A stretch of DNA of 29,725 nucleotides from CAG-791 sp002390025. Lineage in GTDB: Bacteria; Bacillota; Clostridia; Lachnospirales; Lachnospiraceae. Each line of letters opens with the position of its first letter. The first letter of the stretch is position 1. Position numbers and translations under genes: made by a program. Of the stretch, positions 21,027 to 29,641 are shown piece after piece. The notes beneath the pieces are model-generated. The model searched no databases. It saw nothing but the letters and a program-made list of their open reading frames with translations, and was not told the origin of the DNA. The DNA lies in assembly GCA_946543465.1 (NCBI GenBank), contig CAMNLR010000059.1, positions 1 to 29,725 of the forward strand, read 5' to 3'.

Positions 21027-22859
21027 ATGGCATACAATAAGGAAAATGATAATGGCGATTCGCACAGGACGGAGTACTGCGTCATGTGCAGACGTTCGGA
21101 TGAGACAGCCGGGAAAATGATCCATATGCCGGGAAATCTGTGCGTTTGCGGTGACTGCATGCAGAAGATGATGGACTATGCCGGCAGCATGGATTTTTCA
21201 AAACTCACCGGTGATCCTTCATCGATGCAGAATCTGTTTCATATGTTCGGCGGGGGATTCCCCTATGGCGGAAGTTCTGACAGAGACCATACATCCGGCG
21301 GATCAGCCGGTACTTCCGCGGGCAAAAGCCATGCGCAGGACACAGACGGGTCCGCAGAGGATCCGGCAAGCCGGACTGCAGCAGGATCCGGTGAGAAAGC
21401 AGCAGAGAAGGACGAAAAGGACGGCCTGCCGCCGGCAGCTCCTGAGATCATTGTCGAAGCAGGGCAGGCGGATGAAGCCGGTGAGACAGATGAATCCCTT
21501 GAGGATGTGACAGAAGGCGGCAATATCTTTGACGCGGACTCCATCCTCAGAGCTCTGGGCGGCATCAGAGCGGACGGCCGGGACGTGGAAGAAGAGGACA
21601 CAGACGAAGAGACCGGCAAAAAGGGCCGGAAGGGCCCGTCTATCAGTTTTCTGAACCTGGGGGATATTTTCGGCAACGGAGGCGGATTCGGCCAGTCTGG
21701 CCCCAAGGTCAAAAAGAAAAAGAAAAATACACGCAAACCGGTATTTTCCATCGATAATATCCCGGCTCCCCACAGGATCAAGGAGGAGCTCGACCGCTAT
21801 GTCATCGGTCAGGACCGGGCCAAGAAATTTATCTCTGTGGCCGCCTATAATCATTACAAGCGCGTCAAGACAGGGACGATGGATGAGATCGAGATCGAGA
21901 AATCCAATATCCTTCTGATCGGACCTACCGGCTGCGGCAAGACCTATCTGGTACGCACGCTGGCGGAACTTCTGGATGTCCCGCTGGCCATTTCCGATGC
22001 CACTTCGCTCACTGAGGCCGGCTACATCGGAGATGATATCGAGAGCGTGATCTCCAAGCTCCTCGCGGCAGCGGACAATGATGTGGAAAAGGCGGAAAAG
22101 GGCATCGTCTTTATCGACGAGATCGACAAGATCGCCAAAAAACGCAATACCAGTTCCCGGGACGTCAGCGGCGAATCTGTCCAGCAGGGTCTTTTGAAAC
22201 TGCTGGAAGGGGCAGAGGTGGAGGTCCCGGTGGGTGCCAGCAGCAAAAACGCCATGGTCCCCCTGGCAACTGTGAATACCCGCAACATCCTCTTTATCTG
22301 CGGCGGCGCCTTTCCCAACCTTGAGACGATCATCCGTGAGCGCCTGCAGAAGCAGACCTCGATGGGCTTCGGCGCCCAGCTCAAGGATCATTATGATAAT
22401 GACAAAAATATCCTGGACCACGTCACCAATGAGGACCTGCGCCGCTTCGGCATGATCCCCGAATTTATAGGCCGTCTGCCCATCACCTGTGTCCTGCAGG
22501 GACTGGATCAGAATATGCTCATACGTATCCTGAGCGAGCCAAAAAACGCGATCCTCAGGCAGTACCAGAAGCTTCTTGCCCTGGACGAGGTGGACCTGCA
22601 GTTTGAGGACGATGCCCTGGAGGCCATTGCCTCCAAGGCACTCGAACTTGATACAGGCGCCCGCGCGCTGCGCTCGGTCATCGAGAAATTCATGATGGAT
22701 ATCATGTATGAAATTCCCAAGGACGATAACATCGGAAAGGTGACGATCACCCGCGCCTTTGTGGAAGGAAAGGGCGGTCCCCTGATCGAGATCCGCACCG
22801 ATACTCCCAGGCAGATCGCCATGAACACGGCAGCACCGGCCCCGGAGCCTGCTACATAA
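21027..22859 (+). CDS. clpX: ClpX-like AAA+ unfoldase with long acidic linker
   Basis: A 610-residue protein; usual ClpX is about 420. The N-terminal zinc domain has C18-x2-C21 and C41-x2-C44 plus an extra C39. Residues about 50-240 are a Gly/Ser/Glu/Asp-rich linker ending in a KKKKK run, and the ClpX AAA+ core starts near 243. Core motifs: Walker A GPTGCGKT (299-306), pore loop GYIG (332-335, GYVG in most ClpX), Walker B VFIDEID (361-367), a two-residue-shorter RKH-loop region (KKRNTSSRDVSGES), and a ClpP-docking loop MGF (446-448, usually IGF). ClpX unfolds substrates and feeds ClpP; no clpP or tig is nearby. It may be a second, specialised ClpX. Confidence 0.88.
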   Translation: MAYNKENDNGDSHRTEYCVMCRRSDETAGKMIHMPGNLCVCGDCMQKMMDYAGSMDFSKLTGDPSSMQNLFHMFGGGFPYGGSSDRDHTSGGSAGTSAGKSHAQDTDGSAEDPASRTAAGSGEKAAEKDEKDGLPPAAPEIIVEAGQADEAGETDESLEDVTEGGNIFDADSILRALGGIRADGRDVEEEDTDEETGKKGRKGPSISFLNLGDIFGNGGGFGQSGPKVKKKKKNTRKPVFSIDNIPAPHRIKEELDRYVIGQDRAKKFISVAAYNHYKRVKTGTMDEIEIEKSNILLIGPTGCGKTYLVRTLAELLDVPLAISDATSLTEAGYIGDDIESVISKLLAAADNDVEKAEKGIVFIDEIDKIAKKRNTSSRDVSGESVQQGLLKLLEGAEVEVPVGASSKNAMVPLATVNTRNILFICGGAFPNLETIIRERLQKQTSMGFGAQLKDHYDNDKNILDHVTNEDLRRFGMIPEFIGRLPITCVLQGLDQNMLIRILSEPKNAILRQYQKLLALDEVDLQFEDDALEAIASKALELDTGARALRSVIEKFMMDIMYEIPKDDNIGKVTITRAFVEGKGGPLIEIRTDTPRQIAMNTAAPAPEPAT

Positions 22860-22869
22860 AGATCCTGTC

Positions 22870-22898
22870 TTTAACAAATACACATTATATGGTATACT
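22870..22898 (+). promoter_or_regulatory. Extended -10 promoter of the subtilisin-like protease gene
   Basis: TGGTATACT supplies an extended -10 (TATACT at 22893-22898), with a weak -35 TTTAAC (22870-22875) 17 bp upstream. It gives a leader of about 68 nt before the ATG at 22973, so the protease can be transcribed separately from clpX. Confidence 0.55.
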
Positions 22899-22972
22899 AT
22901 ATTAATTGTTCTCCTGAAAGACGGAGTGCATGATATCAGACTTTCATTTCACAGAGCGGGAAAGGACATAAT

Positions 22973-25900
22973 ATGATAAAAAAAATATCGAAAATGAACG
23001 GGTCCCGAACCGGAAAATCTGCTAAACAGACAAGGACAGGCAGATACAGGTATGCTTTGGTCCTGGGTGCTTTGCTGACAGTGCTGATCACAGGAGCCGG
23101 ATTCGGATGCCTGCGGGCACAGGCAGAGGAGAAGGTGGCATCGACCGTCGTCATAAATACTTCCTCGGAGGAAGAGTTTGCGGCGGAGACCTCAGAACTG
23201 GCAAAACAGAATGCCGGGCTGTCGATCAAGAGTGCCGGGGAGGCAAAGCCTTATTCCGCTGCCCGCCTGATCGTAGGGATGAAGGACGGAGAGAAGGCTG
23301 ATCTTTCCAAATATAATGCGGTAAAGGTCGTCGAGAGCGATTTCGGCGTGAGCCTGGTCCAGTTCAAATCTGCCGAGGAAGCAAAAAAAGCGGCAGAGAA
23401 GATCGAAAATCTGTCCGGTGTCTCCTATGTAGAGCCTGATGACTGCTTCATGAATATCGGCGATACGGTTGTTGATGAAGTCGGCCCCGGTGAAAGCAGC
23501 GAGACGAAGGAGATTCCTTCCGGGGACACCGGGGAAACAGACAATGTGGGCAGCATGGGCGATCTGACCATCGGAGGCAAAACCTATTCCGGCCAGGATG
23601 ATCTGATCTTCGAAAACTCCCTGGAGACGGAGTCCATCACCATTTCCTCGGAAGCCATGTCCTGGGGGCCTGCCTACATCCAGGCGGACAAGTATGCCGC
23701 TTTCGTCAAGGCGAATACAAATAAATCGATCAAGGTCGCTGTCGTGGATACCGGTGTATCCGCTCACACAAGGCTGTCAGGAAGACTTCTTGGCGGCAAG
23801 GATTTTGTGGACAATGACAATGATGCCTCCGATAAGAACGGACACGGAACCCACGTGTCCGGCATCATCGTGGACTGCACGCCCGGGATCAATGTCAAGA
23901 TCCTTCCGGTCCGTGTCATGAATGCCTCCGGTGAGGGCAGCCCTTCCATCGTCGGCAACGGAATCCGCTATGCGGCAAACAGCGGCGCCAAGGTCATCAA
24001 CCTGAGCCTGGGTGCATACACACATTATGAGTACATCGAACAGTGCATCACCTATGCTCACAACAAGGGAGCCACTGTCGTGGTTGCGGCAGGAAACGAG
24101 AGTGACAACACACAGTTCGTCTGCCCTGCGCATATGACCAGCCCCATCGTAGTCGGAGCGATCGATTCAGAAGGAAAGAGAGCGTATTTTTCCAATTACG
24201 GAAAAACACTGGATGTTGTTGCACCCGGCGTGAATATCAGGAGCTGCTGGCTGAACGGCAAGTATGCGTCTGCCAGCGGAACCTCTATGGCAGTACCGCA
24301 TATCTCCGCGGCGGCAGCCATGTACAGACTGATGAATCCTTCCATCACACCTGCCAAGACGGAATATATGGTCAGGTGCTATGCCAAGGATCTGGGCACA
24401 AAGGGAACGGACAGCTATTACGGCAGAGGCGTACCCCGCATGGCGGGCGCCATCACTCCCAGCAAGGTCACTATGTCACAGACGACTGCCTCTCTCAGGG
24501 TGGGAAATACCCTGACCCTGAAGGCTGTGATCTCACCCTCCTATGCCGGCAGAAATCAGCTGACATGGTCCACGAGCAATGACAGTATCGTGTCAGTGTC
24601 CGGCGGCAAGCTGACTGCTCTGCACGAAGGTGAAGCGGTCATTACTGTCAAGACAGTGAACGGCAAGACGGCAACCTGCAAGGTGACGGTCTCCAATGCC
24701 ACAGGAGAACTCCTGCAGATCGGGACACTCATGAAGAGTCCTGTGTTCAAATCGATCACCACGACTCTGAGCATTGTTGAGGAAACTGCCAGGAAGAGCA
24801 GCGCCGCAGCTGCTTCTGACAGGAAGAACACTGCTGCTTCCGCGCAGAACGGCAGTTCCGAAAGCGGAAAGTCCTCCGGCACATCTTCGCCGGCACAGGC
24901 AGTCACTGCAGCGGCTTCCGGACAGACGGATACCGCAAAGCCTGCGGCTCCCGGCGCCGGGACACAGACGCAGGAATCTCAGAAAATCTATATTTATCCG
25001 TCCGAAAAGACCGGCAATACGCCGGTCCGGGACGGAAGCATTGTGGCAGGATCCCGTCTTGCTCTGGACGCAGAAATCGTTCCGGTGCAGGAGGGGACTG
25101 CTCTTTCATGGCAGAGCAGCGCCCCGGCTGTCGCGTCAGTCGATGAAAACGGCGTCGTGACAGCCTTTTCTGCAGGAGAAGCACAGATCACGGCAGTGCT
25201 TGCCTCCGCAGACAGTCAGGGCAGTGCATCCGGGACATACAGCATCAAAGTCGTGGATCCCTCTGCTCTTACAAGACTTGCCTCCTACAGCGCAGGGGAC
25301 GCGCCCGAAGTGACAATCGATGTGGTGCTCCGTCTGCCTGCCTCTCTGAGCGATGACGGCCGGGGAGGGACGGACCGGATCAATCCGGCGGCGGATTATG
25401 TCGCTGCAGTTCTCAGCAGAGAGGGCTCAGATGCGGTCCTGCTCGGCGCAGTGGATCTGGGCGGCGACAACAGCGGAGCAGTCCATGTCCATGAATCAGA
25501 GGGCGGCGGGAAACGTACCGGCATCACTGAGATCAGCGGTGCATCAGAGGAAATTCTGACCGGTCTCTCTGCCGGCAAAAAGGCATCTGAGACGGGAATT
25601 CTCTATATGCGCTCGATCAGCGCGGACGGATGCAAAGCCGATCTGTCCTTCGCGGCAGACGTAGAGGCTCTGCGTGCCCTGGCAGATGCAGGGGAAGCGC
25701 GCACGGAAACGCTTTCAGACTGTCAGATCGCCGTCTACACGGCAGATGCATTCGAGAAAAGAGAAGAAGCAGCAGACAGGGATGACAGAGAAGCTGTTCG
25801 GAAAATTGATGAGGAAGCTGTCTGCACATGCAGCTTCACGCTGTCCTATGATATTCCCGCTCAGGAAACAGAACCGGCAGATACTGCCCCTGAAGCAGAG

Positions 25901-26275
25901 AAGAGAAATGACGGGCAGACCCCCGAAGATGCAGACGGAAGCAGCAGGGATACAGGAGATTCCGGTGAAGAAGCAGCGGAACCTGATCAGGGCTCCGGAG
26001 ACGATAGGCCCGCGGATCAGGATGGGGCTGAAAATGATCAGGCCGGACAAGAGGATGAAAAGGATGATTCCTCTTATACCCCTGAGGAAGCCGGCGGCAA
26101 TGACACCTCGGATGCTCCACAGGCAGGAGAAGAAGCCGCTGAATCCGGGGATACTTCCGCGGAGGAAGATCCTGCCGGAGAAAAGGCCCCTGCGGAGGAA
26201 GTTGGCGGCGTAGATGCGCAGCAGTCATCTTCCCAGCCTTCATCTTCCGAAACTGACAGTGCACTGGACTCATAA
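22973..26275 (+). CDS. Secreted subtilisin-like serine protease (S8) with Ig-like domains and acidic tail
   Basis: An 1100-residue exported protein; AAAGGA lies six bases before the ATG. A basic N terminus and hydrophobic stretch (about 25-50, ending ...AQAEE) form a signal peptide. An I9-like propeptide covers about 95-156. The S8 domain (about 235-490) has D259 (VVDTG), H291 (GHGTHVSG), oxyanion N375 (AAGNES) and S438 (SGTSMAVPH). Two BIG2-type Ig-like domains follow (about 497-574 and 685-765), separated by a Ser/Ala/Thr-rich linker. The last 150 residues are highly acidic and disordered. No LPXTG, S-layer or choline-binding motif is visible, so it is probably secreted or held by charge. 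The role is extracellular proteolysis or surface-protein processing. Confidence 0.92.
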   Translation: MIKKISKMNGSRTGKSAKQTRTGRYRYALVLGALLTVLITGAGFGCLRAQAEEKVASTVVINTSSEEEFAAETSELAKQNAGLSIKSAGEAKPYSAARLIVGMKDGEKADLSKYNAVKVVESDFGVSLVQFKSAEEAKKAAEKIENLSGVSYVEPDDCFMNIGDTVVDEVGPGESSETKEIPSGDTGETDNVGSMGDLTIGGKTYSGQDDLIFENSLETESITISSEAMSWGPAYIQADKYAAFVKANTNKSIKVAVVDTGVSAHTRLSGRLLGGKDFVDNDNDASDKNGHGTHVSGIIVDCTPGINVKILPVRVMNASGEGSPSIVGNGIRYAANSGAKVINLSLGAYTHYEYIEQCITYAHNKGATVVVAAGNESDNTQFVCPAHMTSPIVVGAIDSEGKRAYFSNYGKTLDVVAPGVNIRSCWLNGKYASASGTSMAVPHISAAAAMYRLMNPSITPAKTEYMVRCYAKDLGTKGTDSYYGRGVPRMAGAITPSKVTMSQTTASLRVGNTLTLKAVISPSYAGRNQLTWSTSNDSIVSVSGGKLTALHEGEAVITVKTVNGKTATCKVTVSNATGELLQIGTLMKSPVFKSITTTLSIVEETARKSSAAAASDRKNTAASAQNGSSESGKSSGTSSPAQAVTAAASGQTDTAKPAAPGAGTQTQESQKIYIYPSEKTGNTPVRDGSIVAGSRLALDAEIVPVQEGTALSWQSSAPAVASVDENGVVTAFSAGEAQITAVLASADSQGSASGTYSIKVVDPSALTRLASYSAGDAPEVTIDVVLRLPASLSDDGRGGTDRINPAADYVAAVLSREGSDAVLLGAVDLGGDNSGAVHVHESEGGGKRTGITEISGASEEILTGLSAGKKASETGILYMRSISADGCKADLSFAADVEALRALADAGEARTETLSDCQIAVYTADAFEKREEAADRDDREAVRKIDEEAVCTCSFTLSYDIPAQETEPADTAPEAEKRNDGQTPEDADGSSRDTGDSGEEAAEPDQGSGDDRPADQDGAENDQAGQEDEKDDSSYTPEEAGGNDTSDAPQAGEEAAESGDTSAEEDPAGEKAPAEEVGGVDAQQSSSQPSSSETDSALDS

Positions 26276-26339
26276 CCGGATAAAAGCGGATACAAAACGG
26301 AGTTAAAACGGATGGAGCCAGGCTCCTGAAAAGAAGAGA

Positions 26340-26376
26340 CCCCCGGAAAGAGATTGACTTCTCTTCTTTCCGGGGG
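26340..26376. terminator. Terminator hairpin between convergent genes
   Basis: A perfect 12-bp stem pairs 26340-26351 (CCCCCGGAAAGA) with 26365-26376 around a 13-nt loop. It lies between the protease stop and the end of the minus-strand DUF975 gene. The T-content afterwards is modest (CCTGTTTAT), but the position suits a bidirectional terminator. A small GGAGCC/GGCTCC hairpin precedes it. Confidence 0.8.
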
Positions 26377-26390
26377 CCTGTTTATGTCCC

Positions 26391-27107
26391 TTATTTCTCT
26401 ACAGTCATCATATCTTTGTAAAAGGCGGTGATACATGCGTACTGACAGCAGGATACCCAGATATTAGCCAGGCCGAGGGAGAAAATGCCCAGCAGATGGA
26501 GAGGCAGGAGTCTGATATACAGCAGCAGAAGCCTCAGCCTGTTCCCCCGCATCATGGCGGAAGAGGCGCGCAGGATCCTGTCCGCAGTCAGATCGGGAAA
26601 ATCCAGCAGCAGGTAGTTGCTCATGGCAAAGGTGAGATCCCAGAAGAGAAAACCCGCCAGGCAGACCGCCGTAAGCCCTCCGATGACAGGAAGAGAAGCG
26701 CTGATGGATTCCGGCGGCAGGATATACATGTACAGCTGAAGAGGAAGCAGGCAGACGAACTGTCCTGCAGTGATGAAGGCGCGGACGCGGATACATGTGT
26801 CGGAATTTTCAAAAAACCCGGTCAGCAGATTCCTGACCAGAGCCTGCTTGTCGTAGAGGAGCCTCAGAAAAATAGAGGACAGACCGATCCCGAACAGACT
26901 GATAAAGACTGTCGTGAGATAGCGCACTGCCAGGTTCAGGGTCAGACCCAGATATTTGTTGGAAAAAGTAAAGGTATAGGAAAACTCAGTCAAAAGAATT
27001 GAAAGAGATACAAAGAGAAGAAGACTCCATACCGCTATGCTCAGATGCCCGAGCAGAGCCTTTCTGGCGTCCGCAAAGATTTCTGCATTTGTTTTGTGAT
27101 GTTTCAT
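26391..27107 (-). CDS. DUF975-like integral membrane protein
   Basis: A 238-residue protein with about five to six hydrophobic segments and an N-terminal MKHHKTNAEIFADARKALLGH that fits the start of DUF975 proteins (usually a LKxxAR-AL-G pattern). The LLLDFPDLTADRILRASSAMMRGNRLRLL segment matches the family's conserved 'A-L-x-S-x-x-M-x-G' region in the last third. Function is unknown for the family; it is common in Firmicutes. GGAG lies seven bases upstream of the ATG on the minus strand. It is the second gene of a minus-strand pair, 80 bp after the small membrane-protein gene, and both probably share a transcript. Confidence 0.7.
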   Translation of the reverse strand: MKHHKTNAEIFADARKALLGHLSIAVWSLLLFVSLSILLTEFSYTFTFSNKYLGLTLNLAVRYLTTVFISLFGIGLSSIFLRLLYDKQALVRNLLTGFFENSDTCIRVRAFITAGQFVCLLPLQLYMYILPPESISASLPVIGGLTAVCLAGFLFWDLTFAMSNYLLLDFPDLTADRILRASSAMMRGNRLRLLLLYIRLLPLHLLGIFSLGLANIWVSCCQYACITAFYKDMMTVEK

Positions 27108-27187
27108 AGATTTCTCCGGAATATATCCTGATCATGGGAGGCCTGTCCAAGGACAAAAGGAACCGCTTTCTTTTGCCTGCGCTTTTG

Positions 27188-27574
27188 TTATTCCAGCCAG
27201 GGAATCTGCGAGAGCAGTTCATCCAGAGTCATGCCGTACCGGCGGTACAGAATATCGCTCAGCTGCTGACGGCCTTCCGGATCCGAGAGAACTGCCTTCA
27301 TTGTGACGAAGGAGTAGCACAGAAAAAGGACATTGATCACAAGCGCAATAACGCCCAGGATCACAGCGAGCCGGGCGAGCCTGGAAAAGCGCAGATTCCC
27401 GCCCTTGGACAGCACTGCAAAAACAATAGCCATAGATGCCAGAAGGCAGGGAGCCAGAACAGGAAAAACAAACATGGAAAGAAGAGCGCCTATGCTCAGA
27501 AGAAAAGACAGTCTCTCCAGACGGCGCATATAATATTCTTCCCATTTCGGCGGTCTCGTTGCAGTATTATTCAT
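27188..27574 (-). CDS. Small membrane protein, DUF4190-like
   Basis: A 128-residue protein with two to three hydrophobic stretches: LSFLLSIGALLSMFVFPVLAPCLLASMAIVFAVL and LAVILGVIALVINVLFLCYSF, separated by a basic GGNLRFSRLAR loop. That arrangement is typical of DUF4190-type or 'hairpin' membrane proteins with unknown roles. The preferred ATG at 27574 has GAGG six bases upstream; an in-frame extension to 27613 is less likely. It is the first gene of the minus-strand pair with the DUF975-like gene. The C-terminal soluble part (SDILYRRYGMTLDELLSQIPWLE) is short and amphipathic. Confidence 0.65.
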   Translation of the reverse strand: MNNTATRPPKWEEYYMRRLERLSFLLSIGALLSMFVFPVLAPCLLASMAIVFAVLSKGGNLRFSRLARLAVILGVIALVINVLFLCYSFVTMKAVLSDPEGRQQLSDILYRRYGMTLDELLSQIPWLE

Positions 27575-27779
27575 CAGCGGCCTCAAGCTGATCCGCCTGT
27601 CAGCGGTCAGCAATCAATCGAATCAACATTTTTTCTTTTTTATAATAAAGTACATCCTGCAATTTCGCAATCCTGAGTGAGCGGCAGAAAGGCAAAACGT
27701 GACAGAAGATAAATACTGAAAAGTAAATATTGTCTGAATATTGGACCGGGGAGGCCTCTTGATTTGGATGTTTTTCACG

Positions 27780-27808
27780 TTGACATACATGGGCTTGTGC
27801 TCTATTAT
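27780..27808 (+). promoter_or_regulatory. Sigma-A type promoter of the metK transcript
   Basis: TTGACA (27780-27785), a 17-bp spacer and TATTAT (27803-27808). Transcription would begin near 27815, about 20 bases before the SAM riboswitch. The rest of the gap back to 27575 shows nothing else I can support. Confidence 0.82.
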
Positions 27809-27833
27809 ACATTTAATTTAATACTTCTTTTCT

Positions 27834-27976
27834 CTTATTCAGAGTGGTGGAGGTACATAGGACCTGTGAAGCCACGGCAACCCCTTAACAGATGCAGATG
27901 CGCTGCTTTTTCGCTGCACTGTTCAGGAAGGTGCCTCCCTGAGCGAGAACCGCGGAGCGGTATTTCGAACAATAAG
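27834..27976 (+). ncRNA. SAM-I (S-box) riboswitch aptamer
   Basis: The P1 helix pairs CTTATT (27834-27839) with AATAAG (27971-27976) and can extend by two more pairs. Conserved core elements follow in order: AGAG ... GGTGGAGG, GTGAAGCC, CGGCAACCCC, a P3 hairpin (GATGCGCTGC/GCACTG region), and AAGGTGCCTCCCTGAGCGA, then a GCGGAGCGG P4-like arm. This is the standard SAM-I layout. It lies in the metK leader. When SAM is bound, P1 stabilises and the downstream terminator forms, reducing metK expression. Confidence 0.92.
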
Positions 27977-28016
27977 GGTGTGTTGTAATTCCGCATGCCC
28001 GTCATGTGGTTTTTTT
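27976..28016 (+). terminator. Riboswitch expression platform: terminator with competing antiterminator
   Basis: CCGCATG (27991-27997) pairs with CATGTGG (28003-28009), one G-U, followed by seven T (28010-28016). The alternative pairs GGGTGTG (27976-27982) with CATGCCC (27994-28000). This uses G27976-27978 of the extended P1 and half of the terminator stem, so the two states exclude each other. Confidence 0.8.
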
Positions 28017-28067
28017 ATGTCATAAATACAGAATTATATAAATCATAATTCAGAAAGAAAGGTGCAA

Positions 28068-29246
28068 ATGGATAAGTTTATTTTTACTTCGGAATCTGTG
28101 ACAGAGGGACATCCTGACAAGGTCTGCGACGCGATTTCTGATGCTATTCTGGATGCCTGCATGGAACAGGATCCCATGAGCCGTGTTGCCTGCGAGACAA
28201 TGGCATCCACCGGATTTGTTGTTGTCTGCGGTGAGTTCACAACCAATGCCCTTATCAACTACCAGGAAGTGGTCCGCAAGACCATCCGTGAGATCGGCTA
28301 TACCAGCTCCGACATCGGATTTGATGCGGATACCTGTGCGGTCATGGTAGCCATTGACCGCCAGTCGCCCGACATCGCCATGGGTGTCGACAATGCCCTC
28401 GAAAAACGTGCAGACGAGAGTACCATGGAGACGGGTGCCGGCGACCAGGGTATGATGTTCGGCTTTGCCTCCAACGAGACGGCAGAATATATGCCCATGC
28501 CCATTTCCCTTGCACACGCCCTGACCCGCAGGCTTTCTGTCGTGCGCAAGGACGGAACGCTTCCCTATCTGCGTCCCGACGGCAAGGCACAGGTCTCTGT
28601 CGAGTATGATGAGAACGGCAAGCCCTTCCGCGTAGAAGCTGTTGTTCTCTCAACTCAGCACAATCCTGACATCACACAGGAGCAGATCCACGAGGACATG
28701 AGAAAATATGTTATCGATCCCGTGATCCCTGCCGGTATGGCTGACGAGAGGACCAAGTATTATATCAATCCGACAGGCCGTTTTGTCGTCGGAGGACCCA
28801 ACGGAGATGCCGGCCTCACCGGCCGCAAGATCATTGTCGACACCTATGGCGGCTATGCCCGCCACGGCGGCGGAGCTTTCTCCGGAAAGGACTGCACCAA
28901 GGTTGACCGCAGTGCGGCATATGCTGCCCGCTATGTTGCAAAGAACCTGGTTGCCGCAGGTTATGCGGACAAACTGGAGATCGAACTTGCTTATGCCATC
29001 GGCGTTGCCCGCCCCATGGCGATCATGGTAGATACCTTCGGAACCGGTAAGATTTCCGATGAGAAGATCGTGGAGATCATCGGACAGGAATTTGACCTGC
29101 GCCCGGACGGCATCATCAAGATGCTCGATCTGCGCAGACCCATCTATCGCCAGACTTCTGCCTACGGTCATTTCGGCCGTTCGGACCTCGACCTTCCCTG
29201 GGAGAAGCTTGACCGTGTAGACAGCCTTCGCGCCCGCCTCGGCTGA
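28068..29246 (+). CDS. metK: S-adenosylmethionine synthase
   Basis: A 392-residue MetK of normal length. AAAGG precedes the ATG by five to six bases; an in-frame GTG two codons earlier overlaps that site. Family motifs: FTSESVTEGHPDKVCDAISDAILD at the N terminus (ATP and methionine binding), GAGDQG (about 125-130), and GGGAFSGKD (about 267-275), the glycine-rich ATP loop. It makes SAM from methionine and ATP in the cytosol, and SAM feeds the radical SAM and methyltransferase enzymes (ScfB and MenG are in this window). Its leader carries a SAM-I riboswitch and terminator, giving direct product feedback. It is a single-gene transcript with a terminator at 29335. Confidence 0.97.
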   Translation: MDKFIFTSESVTEGHPDKVCDAISDAILDACMEQDPMSRVACETMASTGFVVVCGEFTTNALINYQEVVRKTIREIGYTSSDIGFDADTCAVMVAIDRQSPDIAMGVDNALEKRADESTMETGAGDQGMMFGFASNETAEYMPMPISLAHALTRRLSVVRKDGTLPYLRPDGKAQVSVEYDENGKPFRVEAVVLSTQHNPDITQEQIHEDMRKYVIDPVIPAGMADERTKYYINPTGRFVVGGPNGDAGLTGRKIIVDTYGGYARHGGGAFSGKDCTKVDRSAAYAARYVAKNLVAAGYADKLEIELAYAIGVARPMAIMVDTFGTGKISDEKIVEIIGQEFDLRPDGIIKMLDLRRPIYRQTSAYGHFGRSDLDLPWEKLDRVDSLRARLG

Positions 29247-29334
29247 GGACTGTAAAGAGCAGAAATGGTGCGGCATCTTTGAGAATCGAAGTGACCGCAC
29301 AGGCAGACGACAATAGACAACACTGACCGCGTTG

Positions 29335-29380
29335 CGGAGACAGGCGAAAGAGGGACACAGCCCGGCCTGTCTCCGTTTCT
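29335..29380 (+). terminator. Intrinsic terminator after metK
   Basis: A perfect 11-bp stem pairs CGGAGACAGGC (29335-29345) with GCCTGTCTCCG (29365-29375) around a 19-nt loop, followed by TTTCTTT. It ends the metK transcript. Confidence 0.82.
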
Positions 29381-29431
29381 TTATACCATGCTGGTCCTTA
29401 TATCATGCCGGACCTTATATCGTGTCGGCCC
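29381..29431. repeat. Three degenerate 17-bp tandem repeats
   Basis: TTATACCATGCTGGTCC (29381-29397), TTATATCATGCCGGACC (29398-29414) and TTATATCGTGTCGGCCC (29415-29431) run head to tail directly after the metK terminator, each differing at a few positions. The following 130 bp are AT-rich and hold only the tRNA promoter. Confidence 0.75.
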
Positions 29432-29559
29432 TTCAGATAAAGAACCGGCATAATAATGCAGTCACCTGATCTGCCGGGGGCCTGGGATCGAGAAAAAAAT
29501 TAACGGTATTATGATATATTTAAAACGTAAATAAAAATATAAAAAATTGAGAAAAGTCA

Positions 29560-29588
29560 TTGACACCGACAGGGGTTTTTGTTAATAT
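29560..29588 (+). promoter_or_regulatory. Promoter of the tRNA-Ser gene
   Basis: TTGACA (29560-29565), a 17-bp spacer and TAATAT (29583-29588), about 54 bases ahead of the tRNA. It lies within an AT-rich upstream stretch that could act as an UP-like element. Confidence 0.65.
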
Positions 29589-29641
29589 ATCATTTGTTCG
29601 CGCGAGACAACAAAGTCTCAAGCGACAATAAAAAACGATAC

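Noticed and set aside
21303..22883. 526-codon antisense frame over the ClpX-like gene
   Set aside because: Mirrors the AAA+ gene; the translated sequence has no conserved motif.
27764..27988. Possible 74-codon gene upstream of metK
   Set aside because: It overlaps the promoter and nearly the whole SAM-I aptamer, and has no ribosome site.
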